The notes under the pieces are model-generated. The model saw only the letters and a program-made list of their open reading frames with translations, was not told the DNA's origin and did not search any database. A stretch of DNA of 64,000 nt. It comes from Stercorarius parasiticus. Taxonomy: Eukaryota > Chordata > Aves > Charadriiformes > Stercorariidae. The position numbers and the translations under genes were made by a program. The DNA lies in contig VWZL01004368.1 in assembly GCA_013396915.1 (NCBI GenBank), forward strand, positions 501,066 to 565,065, read 5' to 3'. Shown here in pieces: positions 12,003-23,456 of the stretch (the stretch's first letter is position 1; the number at the start of each line of letters is the position of its first letter).

Positions 12003-15000
12003 GTTAGCAACTAGGATTGTCAGAAGCAGATTGGATCAGGTGATTTTGTTTTACTCCAGAAAAAAGAAGACTATGAAGATTGTTTGATGTTTTACTTTTT
12101 TTTTCCTTGTATAATTTTTTCTCATGTCAAATGGCTGAATCAGGAAAGCCTAATCCAAAACTGAAAAGGAAACCACAGAAAATATATTTTCTTTCAAGAA
12201 GCAAAAAGGAATTGAGATTTTGGACTGATGATTTTCAGAATGACTGTGTCTACTATTGATTTAAATTTTTTTTTTTTTTTTCAAAATTGATGAAAATCTA
12301 GAGGCCGTGCCTTATTTTCTGCTTAGTTCTTGCAGTGATAGACTTTCATCTGGAAACACAAAGTTGCCAAAATATAACCATCGGAGTTCCCTTGACTCAG
12401 TTGCCTTTGGTCTAGACTCCCTGCTACTGGGAGAAAGGAAGTTCCCCTTCATGCTGACACACAGCAAAAACATCCTGAAAAAGCTCCAGTGTATTTGCTA
12501 AATTCTGCCCTTAATTACCCTTCTGTACCTGCACTGTTTTCCATAAGGCTTGGAAAACCTGTGTTTCGAATGCTGAAATGTTCATGTGCATTTGCTGTTC
12601 AATTAAATGGAATATATACCCAAAGATTTTTCAAAAAATAAAGCGTTTTCAGTCACTTCAGGCTACACCACCGTTAGCAGTCAGTGCAGTGCAATAAGAA
12701 CAGATAAGCAGGCTGGAGCAGTCAGAGCTGAGGCCCCAAAACAGAGAAGAGTAGATTTGGTTTTGCCCCCCTGTGCTGCATTACTACAGTTTGTGTGTGG
12801 TAGAAGGTGTCCAAAGGGAAGCTGAAGAGACTGCTGTCACCAACAGGAAAGGCAGTAGCTGGAAAGAGGGGGACAGTGAAAGAGAAGAGGGTGAGACAAG
12901 CCCTTCAAAAGAGTTCATTAGCACAGGGATGGCAGCAGAGCAGAAAGATGGGAAAAGATACTGATGAGGGATTGCCTCAGTAGAAGAAACAAGAGCCGTT
13001 CTCAAAGAGTTGAGGTCTGGTAGCTGACAGCCAGTGTGAAGTTGCAGACACCTTTGCACAGCACAAGGAGGACTCAGGGTTATCACAAGATGGCTCAACC
13101 TGGTTGAAGAGCACTGCATGGCTGCATGCATGTTCCACACATGCCATAAAATTCATGGCAGTGCCTTCACCTGCTGGTTTGAAGCCTCTTGTTCCTATGA
13201 GGTTCTGGTGTTCATTAGATGGGCATGTGGAGCGGGTCTTCATCCAAAAGAAATTCAGGTTCTGTATATCGACAGCACACTGCAATGCAAACCAACACAC
13301 GGTGAGTCAGGACAGCTGGGGGAACTCACCTCACTACTGCTCTGAACTAAACCACAAATGTAGACGTGCTTTAACAATTTGACTGAGGTCTGGTCACATC
13401 TTGTCATGGAATTTCTGTGGGAACTTGTTCCGGAGCCTTATTTCAGAGACAAACCACAAATACAGCATTTATCATTTGATTTGGATGATATCCTATGTTA
13501 CTATCAGTTCTTCCTCACCTGCTCAAGCAACGTAAAAGATATTTGTTTTAAGTAGCTATAATGCTTTTGGAAGACATTTAGTCAGCAATGCTAGAGTCTG
13601 GGTTTTTCGCCATCTCAGGAAGGTTTGCACAATACACACATGTTACTGCTAAGTCTCTGAAGATGGAAGGATCACTTCTTATGAAAAGGAGTAATTCACA
13701 TTTCTGGTGCATCAAATTTCGACTTGTCAATACTGCACAAGAACAAGTATAATTTATCACAAGGATCTTCCTATATATTTTTCTGTTTGTTTGGGAAATA
13801 AATGCACACATTGTTTGTGTTTCACATAAACTAATGAAAAGCTACCAGATTAAAATTACTTTCTGTCCCATACAACTGACTGCTGGTGATGACCTAGGTG
13901 TGGCAGCTTCTAGATACCAACCTCTCTGCCATCTGGTCTCTCAGAAGAGCAAAAACCCTGCATTTGCTTTGAAAGCAGCTCTGCCATATGGAGCATAGCA
14001 CCTATTTAAATTGTCAAGGCTGAAGTGTATCCTTTAGTTTTCAGGAGTGTTCTTGAAACTGCTTTGCAGAAATCTGGCATTGGAATAACATCCGCATTGC
14101 CCATCTAAATGTGAGCCATGGGGTTTTTTCCATATTCTGATCCTCCTCTAACAGATATTTTTTTCATACTCATTCACCAAACATACATAAGATTACATGT
14201 TCTCATGAATATATTTGACCTTTTAGTTGCTGAACACTATGCATGTTCAGTGACTAATGCAGCATGATTCCTTTGTAAACAGTGTTTCGGTTTGGCCTGC
14301 AGTCAAAGCACCTGGCATACTTCTAACACCTTGGCTTGACAAGGAGATGTAATTGTATTAGTTTCTCAGTTTTTGTGAATACACTTTAATTTAGGCCCAA
14401 ATAATGCTCAAATTTTAAGCAGCTAAGTCCCCAGCTGAGGGGGACCGTATCATCCTGAGGATTAATTTTAGACCGAATGTCAGCTACTAATCAACACTAA
14501 GGATCAAATTACTTGTAATTTTTACAGACTGCTAAATTAATATGGTGCTAGCCTTGATGAATTGCGACAAAAATATCTTTTTATATGGTACTGTAAATTG
14601 TCTGTAATGCCTCTGTAACAAAAGTTCACTTCTGCAGAGGCATAATCAAAGCCAAAAGTATGCGAGTGTGAAGAGACGAAGTGCAGCAAATGTCACTGAC
14701 GACTAGTGGCTTTAAAGAAGGCATTTTCAAACTTCTTGTAAGTTTGGTAAGTTTACCTTTGATATCTCTTGCTGGACTTCTAACCTGCTCGCGCAGAACC
14801 TGGGACGAGGTGGCTCTCAGAAGTGCAGAACAAAGTCTGCTCCTGTTGTGATGAGAGAGTCAAGCGTGGCACCCATATGCTGTCAGAGTTAGCCTGCCTG
14901 CAAGGCAATGCTAGAAAATGGGCTGGTATGGGGATAATTAAACGGATGAATCTGGTTTAGACAAAAGCAGAAACTTTCCCAACCCTAAGCTATTCCAGAC

Positions 15001-15280
15001 TGCAAGGAAGCTTTCCATGGCTTTTGCTTTCTTTGAATTCTCAGGGGAGCATTGTAAAATCAGAACCAACGAATGACAGAGGAATACAGGACAAACCTTC
15101 ACACTGGATTAACGTTAGCTGCCAGGTTCAAAGACCTCAGGACCACAACTACACAGAGCCACAGGATGCCAGACATGTCTATATGTCTACCTGCACGGGA
15201 TTTATATAGGAGTTGTATCACTGGTAAATGATAAATAAAAAACGTTACTGGCTGCAGTCGCACAAGCGGCCTGTAATATA
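12003..15280. other. Intergenic, no gene seen
   Basis: The open frames are short and unrecognised. The stretch at about 14400-14700 is AT-rich, free of obvious repeats and dense in TAAT-type homeodomain cores, so it could be a conserved non-coding element. That is inference and needs cross-species alignment. Confidence 0.5.
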
Positions 15281-15436
15281 TCATAGAATCATAAAATGAT
15301 AAAATGGTTTAGGTTGGAAGGGACCTCAAAGATCATCTAGTTCCACCCCCCCTGCCATGGGCAGGGACACCTCCCACTAGACCAGGCTGCTCAAAGCCCC
15401 ATCCAGCCTGGCCTTGAACACTTCCAGGGATGGGGC
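15281..15436 (-). mobile_element. CR1 LINE, 3'-end fragment
   Basis: On the plus strand the segment runs from TCATAGAATC through GGTTGGAAGGGACCTCAAAG and ATCATCTAGTTCCA to CTTCCAGGGATGGGG. This is the reverse complement of the characteristic 3' end of chicken-repeat-1 retrotransposons, whose own strand ends in ATTCTATGA. The copy is therefore in minus orientation and severely 5' truncated, as most bird CR1 insertions are. It carries no coding capacity. Similarity to the family stops near 15436. Confidence 0.95.
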
Positions 15437-16088
15437 CTATACCACTTGTAGTGAACTTTCTTTTAACCCTTACATTTAAAACACTGGAAACTCAAGGGAA
15501 TTCCTTTTGTCCAAAGTCACATTACAATGGCATGCTCAGCTGCTCCGACAGGGAAGCGACAGGGAGAAGCAGGCCAAAATTTGTCTACTGCTTTCCTGCT
15601 GAGATGGAAGGTGCCATGCCAGGGAGAGACAGAGGGAAGGAGCGTGACAAGGTACATGCACAACGCCTGGAGGAAATGTCTCTTAGAGGAGCCTGGACCT
15701 ACCAAAGACAGCTGCCATGAGCCCAGGTGTGACAAGACTTCCAGCCTCTCCAGCACAGCAGCTGTTTTCAGCTTGGCTTGAATTCCTGAGATAAAATAAT
15801 TTCTCAGCATGTGTCAGTCCAGGCTATGCCTCTTCCTATATCCTTAATACATGTTTATCCAGCCGGTGTGGGCATGAAGTCCCTGAATTTGCTGCTGTAC
15901 TATTACAGATGAGGATATATGTAGTTACATAGGATATACATGTATCTTTAAGATATGTATAGATATGTGAGGAGATATATATATCGGTATTATAGCATAG
16001 ATCAAGGCAACATCTGGTTGCCTTAAGAACCATGGAAAAATCTATTTTGGGCACGCTATGGGGAAGATTGCGTCTGTGCATTCCCACC
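15437..16088. other. Intergenic, no gene seen
   Basis: The stretch includes a degenerate GATATAT-rich low-complexity run at about 15908-15992. The open frames here (for example 15527-15781) have no recognised product. Confidence 0.5.
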
Positions 16089-16140
16089 ACCTACGGCCTC
16101 CAGCACTGAGCATGCACTTGTTCGAGAAGCTTAGAAGGCT
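16089..16140 (+). pseudogene. Possible 5S rRNA-derived fragment
   Basis: The segment starts CCTACGGCC, followed by a spaced CACTGAGCATGC and then GAGAAGCTTAGAAGGCTG. The order and spacing resemble the 5' half of 5S rRNA: the opening CTACGGCC, the CTGAACGCGCC region, and internal-promoter box A, AAGCTAAGCAGGGTC. By eye, 11 of 15 box A positions agree. A 5S scrap or a decayed SINE with a 5S-derived head are both possible. The middle is diverged and the 3' half of 5S was not found, so chance similarity remains a real alternative. Confidence 0.25.
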
Positions 16141-19100
16141 GAAGCTAATTTAGAGCTCCCTATAACTGCTTCTGGCACAGCACATCTGGTCCGGATTTCA
16201 TTTTGATAGTCTGTGCATCTTTTAATGAAACCTTTTTATAAAAACCAAAGTGTAAGAATTTATTGTTTCACCTGTATCTGAACACAGAATTATAATTTGC
16301 CTTCATAGTGCCACACAACTAGTAACTTTTTCTTGGATAACAGCGTAATGTACAAAATGTTTTATGAATACACAGAAACAGTTTTTCAACTGCTATCGCG
16401 CATATCTGAGGCTATAGTAACTGTTTATACCAGCTGCAGAGCTGTCTGCGGTTTCATTTCCCTAATACCTTTTCAGTAAGAACTTCCAATACAATCCAAG
16501 CAGAACCACTAATAATAAAATCTTATTTACTTGTGGTATCAACTACACTATAATTTTTCTGAATGATTTTTCTTAATTGTCTAGCTTTTTACCATGAGTG
16601 CTGTTAATCTGCTTCCAGATCTTCATTTAGCTTCAGCACTAGTCCACCCTCTCATAAAAATGCAATGCTGAGATTGCACCTAACATATCCAGCAGAAAAG
16701 GTTTAAATATATTTAAAAAAAAAAAAGATTTTGAATATTTTTTAATCAAAATGTCTTTAGTTAAGTGTTTATGGTTTAGTAATAATCAGGCTCACAACTG
16801 TTTCAAACAAGACTGAAATCACTTCATGGCAGTGTGTTACAGGAATGGATTAGGAGACACATCATGGCTTGAAGTAGTTGTCATTTAAATGTCTCAAGCA
16901 ATCAAAAGAGGCAGAGGAAAACAGCACAGAAAGCTGAAATAATTTTTTAATGATAAATTAGGAGCAGACGCAAGACAATAGTCAAGGTCTCTGGGGCCTC
17001 ACTTTTGCCCTTGTTTCTTGATCACTTTGCTCCATCCTGCACATGCAAATTTTGTCCCTAGCCATGCAGTATTTGTTTCCAGTGCACAAACAACTTTTGG
17101 TTCACTTCCAGCAACAAACTTTTTTATACTTAATCAACCAGTTTATTAGAGCATGAAGGAAAATTGGTCATGACTTCAGTTCCTGTACTGCTGGAATTAA
17201 CAGGCTGGCTGTTGCCAGCACTAAACTTGGAAGTGCTAATGGTAATTAAAATCTATTTTCAAATACATCTCACAGTTTTAAGGTGGAGAAGTACTTGTTA
17301 CTCATGTGAATTTCCAGACTGTAAAAAAAAAAGAAGTGCTACTTTCTTGAGGAAGATGTCAGTTGTGGGAAAGAAATAATTATTAATGAATTATTAATGC
17401 TGTGTGATATAGCATTTGTTCTCCTTTAGTGAGTTTCTGGCTATGTATGTCCCCCAAACTCTTGAGTATGAGAAGCTTGAAACTAGAATTTACAAGTATT
17501 GCTAATTTTCATTAACTTTTTAGTTGTTATATTGTTGTTAGAAAGATATGGCAAAATATTGCTAATATTGGAGCTGACATAAACTATCAGTAGCTTTACT
17601 ACCATTTAATGAAAATCCACATAAGCCCATTCAGTCAATTTTCCCTCAGGTCCATTTGGGTAAAATACTTTGTATGAACAAAGTACTCTAACACCTAGCT
17701 CAAACGGGACTGTGTTCTAAAAGGTAATCTTAATTACTCAACATATTCACACTATACAGTGTGGAAAAAAAAGGAAGGATAATCATACTTCGTTTTCCAC
17801 TTCATTTTCTGAGCCTGCTTCCTGGCTAATTCAATCTCTTGGATCAGTGGGAGGGACATGGGATAGATTAAAAAAATGTTGACTGTCAGATCACCAGGGG
17901 ATTTGAATTAATGTTCTTTTGCACAGAATGGAAGCATATGGGCCACAGAGTGCAGCTCTCCTTGGAAAATTACTGTCAAAACAGTACCATCTCTATTAAC
18001 ACAGCTGCTGACTTGTGAAGCAGAAATCAGATTTTACTTAAGTTAACCTTTAAAAAGCGGTTTCAGAGTGACTGCTCACTAATACTCTCTCTTGCTACAC
18101 CAATAATATTGCCTATCGACAGCTTATTACAGGTCACACCTGTACAACTCCACAAGTACTACTGTAGGATGTAACATCCTATAGACCCCCTTACAATAAC
18201 GTGAAGGAAGAAAAGTTATGTTCATCCAGCCTGATAATTGCTATTGAGATCCCATTTTCCTGCTATAAAAAGGGAACGCATACTTGATAGAATAGCCTTC
18301 ATATAAATAATGTAGGTTTCACAGTATGGGCTTACTGCTCAATTCGCCGCATTTCAGCTGATTTCCAAGGCTGAAGTTCTCTCTTCGTATATAATCAGAT
18401 ACAGACATTTCCTTTAGATATTTCTTCCACAGATGTTCTAGCTTGCTTCCCCACCAATTTCCACAGGAAATAGTGAGCATCTCTTATCTGTCATTTCTTT
18501 ATGTGCAAGCTATGAAATATTTTATCTGAAGAGAATGTTAAAGGCTGAAAGTTAAGCTCTAAGAACAAGAAGAGGCTGAGCTAAAGCTTTATCTATGCAT
18601 TAAGTAAGATTGCCACCAATATGCAACCTCTTGTTTCTGCAGAAGCCCATGCCTGCCTCAGCACGTGCCAGGAAGGAGAGTTATGAAGAATTCTGCTGAA
18701 ACAAGATACTATTGACTTACACGGTTAAAAAATGAAAAATTTTGGTCTTCTTTATATATACTGGACAGGGTCAAATGAAAAAGAGACTTAAAACTTAGTA
18801 AAAATTGCATGGATTTCATGGGTTTATTAAGGGCCTTAGAGAAAAGTAATGTAATTAAAAAAAATAAAATAAAAATGGTACTGCATCATCAAGAGAAATT
18901 GTTAACTTTCTGATACTTTTACTCATACAAAATATAGGCCTCTGACCTCATTCATCCTGCATAAAGACTGAAGCAAGGCTCCTGCACAAATAATGTGACC
19001 AGTGCAGGTTGTTGTGATGAAGAACATCAGGAGACTTGTGGAATGCGCACCTTCAAGTATAGTCAGAATTAGTTAGTATGTGAATGTGTCTATTACAAAT

Positions 19101-20832
19101 CAAGATCCCTGCTGCATAGGCTTTTACTTTCCATATGCATCAAAAAATTTATGTGATTCAAGTTTTAGAGTCACTAGAGATTTTGAGTGCTGAATAGAAG
19201 AAACATTTAACCAACCCATTTTACAGAGGGCAGCTCGGAAAATCGTGTTATTCAAAGGTGTCTTGACTGATATGTTTCTTTTTGCTTCTGTATGTGCAGA
19301 TAAATGTTTAGGTTTGTGCATATGGTGCACATAAATATGCCCTTCAGCAAGGAAGTTGCATGAGTGGTTGGGTTTCAGTTTCAGTAAAGGGTTTGCCCTA
19401 AATTCAGGATAATCCTATTCCATACTGCTGCTATTATTAGGATATGCATTCTGCAACTGTCTTTGGGAAATACATGAAGAATATCCTTTTTGAGTTCTAT
19501 GTATTCACTATGTATTTCTGCAGCCCTTTTAAAATAGATGCCTCATTCTTCTCAGCTAAAAAAAAAGGAACAATTTCCTCATAATTTACTGTCTTTTAAC
19601 ATTTGCTTTCTCTAAAAAATCTTAGGGAAAACGCTGGAGTTTCCCCTTGCTGTTAAATATAAAAGCTTCAAGGTTTCTTTGAAAAAGAAAACCGATGAGC
19701 TCAGTTTAGAGCACATAATTGCTGCCTTTACTATTACGGGAGTCAATACAATGCTGGTAATACAGAGAGGGCAGTTACTTAATAAGGACCGAGCATATGG
19801 TTATTGTGTCAGAGATAGTAATTTAGCATGCTCATACTAAAACTTAATGAAACATTTATTATATTTTTGTTTACCTTGTTATTTGAGTAATTCCATTTAT
19901 AAATTTTACAGCAAATTCTCAGTTAAATGCTGAAGCTTTGACTAAAGTCACCTGTGAATCCAGTGCAATGTGAAAAATTTGTGCAAATCAGACACATTTC
20001 ATTGGGCGCTTCAATCTTTTTTTTAATAAATAGACAGCACTACAATTTTGCAACCCATGGTAGGGAATGAAAGCTAGCATTCAGACACTTCACTTCCTAA
20101 TTACCAGAAGATAAATGGACATAAAATTATTAAGCAAAAGAATCTGAACACCATCAAAAGCAATAAATGTTCCATAGGAAATGAATTTGGTAAATTTTAA
20201 GGGCATTATAATTAATCACCATGACTTGTTCATGAATTATAACTTGTTCTGCACTTGGTTACAATTATTTTGATTTAATGCTTTTTATCAGTGAATAAAA
20301 AGTTATTCAATTCCACTTACCTATCTAAAGCAATTTGCGAGATCTAAACTCTCAAATATCTCTCTTGTTTGTCTCTTTCAGTTCATTTCTCCCATCCAGC
20401 TTTTTATGAGTCACTGAATTATTTCTAAATTCCAAACACACTTGAGTGACTAGCTTACTTACAAAACAACTGTAAAAAGAGGGACTCATACTGGATTATT
20501 AAACTGATGACTGTAAATCTAAGTTTGTATAAAAGCCCTTTTTATAACTTATTTATGCACGACTTCCTCAAATTGTCGCTGAAGGGCTGGTGTTGACCTG
20601 CAAAGGGAAGGTACTCTTCAGTCCCTGTTGCTGCAAAACTTGCCTTCTGAAGGCCTCAAAATTATTTAGCTATTAATGAATCAAGAATGTATTTGTCATA
20701 AGAAAATTGCTTCTTACCTAAAAAACATCATTACAATTCTGTCATGAACACAGTAACTCAAAACGCAATTTTTTAAAATGTTTTTGAAGCTGGAAATGCC
20801 TTTTGGCTTTCATTTGCTTTCTTTGACAACAG
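16141..20832. other. Intergenic, no gene seen
   Basis: This long AT-rich stretch has no open frame over 71 codons. A two-copy exact 11-base tandem repeat lies at 17378-17399. The part at about 19720-20300 is rich in TAAT, ATTA and CATGAATTA motifs and lacks recognisable repeats, so it could be a regulatory or conserved element. That is inference. Confidence 0.5.
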
Positions 20833-21498
20833 GAAGGAAGAAATAGGGGAGTGGAAAGGTCTGGAAACAGCATAATTGGGTCTGTTACAGAGATAGGAAA
20901 CATTGCTTTGGGGAAAGAAAACATGCTATTTTCAACAGAAAAATGTATACCAGCTAATAGAAGACCAGTTGCAAGGGAAAATGAGCTATTGCTTGCACAT
21001 TGGGATGGAGTGAATAGAGGTATTGGCACAGAAGAGCCTTTTCAGTCTTCTAGTGAAACACTAACTGGGCATGTCAAACTCTACCACGGAAAAATAAAAC
21101 CACGCGGGACACTTTTTCTTCACATACTCACAGCACATACAAAATGTTTTGGTGATTACTATAAAACTAAACTGTGTGTGAATGTGGCTTGTGCCACCAG
21201 TCTTCTGACTGATAAAACTCTTGTGGAAGATGCAGACAAGCTGGTGCTAGAAGCCTTCCTTCATCCCGGGCAAAATCAGGGGAAGGAAATCAGTGCCGCA
21301 TCTGCAAGACCTGCCCAAAAAACCAAGACAGTCTGTCGCAAGAATACCCGTTGCCTCATCCAATTTCTGAATTTACAAAGAGAAGGCTGTCAGGATTTTC
21401 ACAATGTAAAGGTGTTTCTCCCCACCATTCTGAGTGGGGAAATCATCCTTCCTCCTAACATAACATCAGAAAGGCTGAATTGGGCCAAAGTGGTGTAA
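20833..21498 (+). other. Unrecognised 224-codon open frame after an acceptor-like site
   Basis: The frame is open from just after a TGA at 20824-20826 to a TAA at 21496-21498. A pyrimidine-rich tract ending in ACAG (20831-20832) matches a splice acceptor, so the frame could be read as a candidate 3' exon. The first ATG in frame is at 20923, leaving 191 codons if translated alone. The predicted protein is hydrophilic, with scattered cysteines and no signal peptide, membrane segment or known domain. No transposase or viral signature was recognised. A possible AATAAA follows at 22121-22126, over 600 bases downstream. For sequence this AT-rich the length is unusual, but a chance frame, a lncRNA exon or a decayed insertion are all possible. 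I do not recognise a product. Confidence 0.2.
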
Positions 21499-22483
21499 GG
21501 ACATCGTCACACCTCCTGATAACATCCCCTTTGGCTGCTGGGGCTCAGGGGCTCCCTCTCCTTCCAGGTAACCACCTCAATGGGGCCAAAAAGTGATGGG
21601 AAAAATTCACAGATCAAAAGGCTGCGATTCAGCCTCACGAGGTAAAACTACAACCAGGAGAGAAAACCCTGTACGTAAGAAAGCCAGGAAGCTGCATCAG
21701 TCCTAGGGCAGAGGGCTGCCTCAGGAGAACGCAGGGTTCAGAGAAGCAGCATGGCAAGAATGTACCTGGAAGGCAAACGCGCTTGGCCACAGTCTTTCCC
21801 ACTAACAACACCGGGAATCCCACTGAATGCTTCAAGTTATTTTGCCTTGAAGCTCTGCTCCATGTTACACGCTAAGGGTTTCACTTTCCTGTAGGATGTA
21901 ACTCAAAGCTGAGGCAAACATGAAAATTCTTAAATTTGGCATATGCCTATTTAAACTCAGGATTTTATTAAAAAATACATTGCCAGTTTCCACCTGTCAA
22001 GAGCTGTGTACACCAGACCTCTTGTAGGATGGTCTTGAGGAGTGTTGACTCTGAAACGTCTCTGAACTCCTCTCACTACCACTCGACACTCAATTCCCCA
22101 TCTTCTTGTGCCTCATCTGGGAATAAATACCTTGTTTTGACAGGTCGTACAGCTTCCTATTTTAAAACTTTCTTTTTCTTCTGGCAAGTGCTTCACTTCC
22201 TCAACTCCTTTATTTTTCATTTATTTTAAAGGACCTTTAAGATGAACTACTGAGAAACTACATTTACAATTACTTTTTGGTATAAACTCTAGTGCTTTTG
22301 GGACATAGGTACCATTCTAGCTGTACTTTTGACTCTTTGCTACTCTTAACATCCACAATTACTGTTAACTGACAGCAGTTTAAAGCAGTGGCCTCTTTTT
22401 TAGATCATAGCACTGAGGGACACAAATATTTTTGCTTCATATATCTCTGTGATCCAAGACAGTAATTTGGAAAAATCTTCCTC
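21499..22483. other. Intergenic, no gene seen
   Basis: No open frame beyond 66 codons and no recognised repeat. An AATAAA at 22121-22126 could polyadenylate a plus-strand transcript, but nothing shows that one exists. Confidence 0.5.
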
Positions 22484-22582
22484 CATAGAATCATTTAGGT
22501 TGGAAAGGACCTTTAAGATCATCAAGTCCAACCGTTAACCTAACACTGCCAATTCTACCACTAAACCACAACACCCTAAGTG
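22484..22582 (-). mobile_element. CR1-like LINE, 3'-end fragment
   Basis: On the plus strand it begins CATAGAATCATTTAGGTTGG and continues through a GACCTTTAAGATCATCAAG-type block, CCAACCGTTAACC and ACTAAACCACAACACCCTAA. This is the reverse complement of a CR1-family 3' end, from a subfamily different from the copy at 15281. It is in minus orientation, about 100 bases long and non-coding. It lies just beyond the predicted 3' end of PIGM. Confidence 0.85.
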
Positions 22583-22834
22583 CAAGAGGAATAAATTTGT
22601 TCAAAAACGCAAACAGCACTGAAAAGGCAAAAATCAGTATCTGAATGAGCAGTCATATCTGAATTCTAAAATATATTAAAAGTTCCAAGGAGTTAATGAC
22701 TTTTATGAAATAAACACTTTTTTCCTACTTCACTGAAGAAAGACTGGATACAGGCCACAAACACAGTATCGCTAAAATGTTCCTGTGAAAAGAAAAAATA
22801 AATCCCAGTGTACGTATTAAGCAATTGCCTTATA

Positions 22835-22840
22835 TTTATT
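22835..22840 (-). terminator. Likely PIGM polyadenylation signal
   Basis: Read on the minus strand this is AATAAA. It is the first canonical signal downstream of the PIGM stop codon, other than one that overlaps the stop itself (23453-23458), which would leave almost no 3' UTR. Its use would give a 3' UTR of roughly 0.6 kb. This is a prediction from sequence only; transcript 3' ends could lie elsewhere. Confidence 0.5.
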
Positions 22841-23456
22841 CATTAGCTTAACCCTTGCACAGCACCCCACCCACTCACTGGAATGTACAAGACTGTCAAA
22901 CTCCAACATCCCTTTATAATCTCCTGTGTTTTCCTAGACAGAGACCACAGCCCTCAACGGGTAAAGCAACAATGAGAAAAAGGGTGCCAGGGATTAAGAA
23001 GATTGAGGCTGCCCCATGACGGGGTATGAGCAGGAGCTGAAGGTGACCCTGGCACAGGCCGTACCCTCACTGACCAGGACGCAGTCACACTCTGTCTGGA
23101 GATGGCAGGCAGATGTGTGCTCCAAGAGTCCACCCACAGCCCCAGCACATGGTATGTGCTGAACTGCTCCAGGGTCCTTTCAGGCAGTCCAGTCAGGAGC
23201 AGCAGGAGACAGGGCTGGAGAGAAGGTTACAACGCAGTTTCAAGGTCCATGTGAGTGACAGGTACACCTGTAGATACTGCTCAGGGCAGGACTGGGGCGA
23301 TTAGAGCCAATCAGTACCCTCACGGCTCTGACAAAGTATCATTTACATACAACATACTTTAGTACAATATACTCGTATTTGTATTAAACAAAGTGCTGAT
23401 GGTATGAAAAGCCTTATCAAAGACAGTAGCACTGTTTCTGGATTTTGGCCCATTTA
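22835..23456 (-). other. PIGM: Predicted PIGM 3' UTR
   Basis: This is non-coding sequence between the PIGM stop and the likely AATAAA at 22835-22840. The open frames inside it (22954-23148 minus, 23113-23304 plus) are short and unrecognised. The stop codon itself overlaps an AATAAA (TAATAAAT on the minus strand). Confidence 0.5.

Noticed and set aside
1..23000. GREM2 coding sequence, expected near RGS7 in vertebrates
   Set aside because: No cystine-knot protein pattern was seen in any frame.
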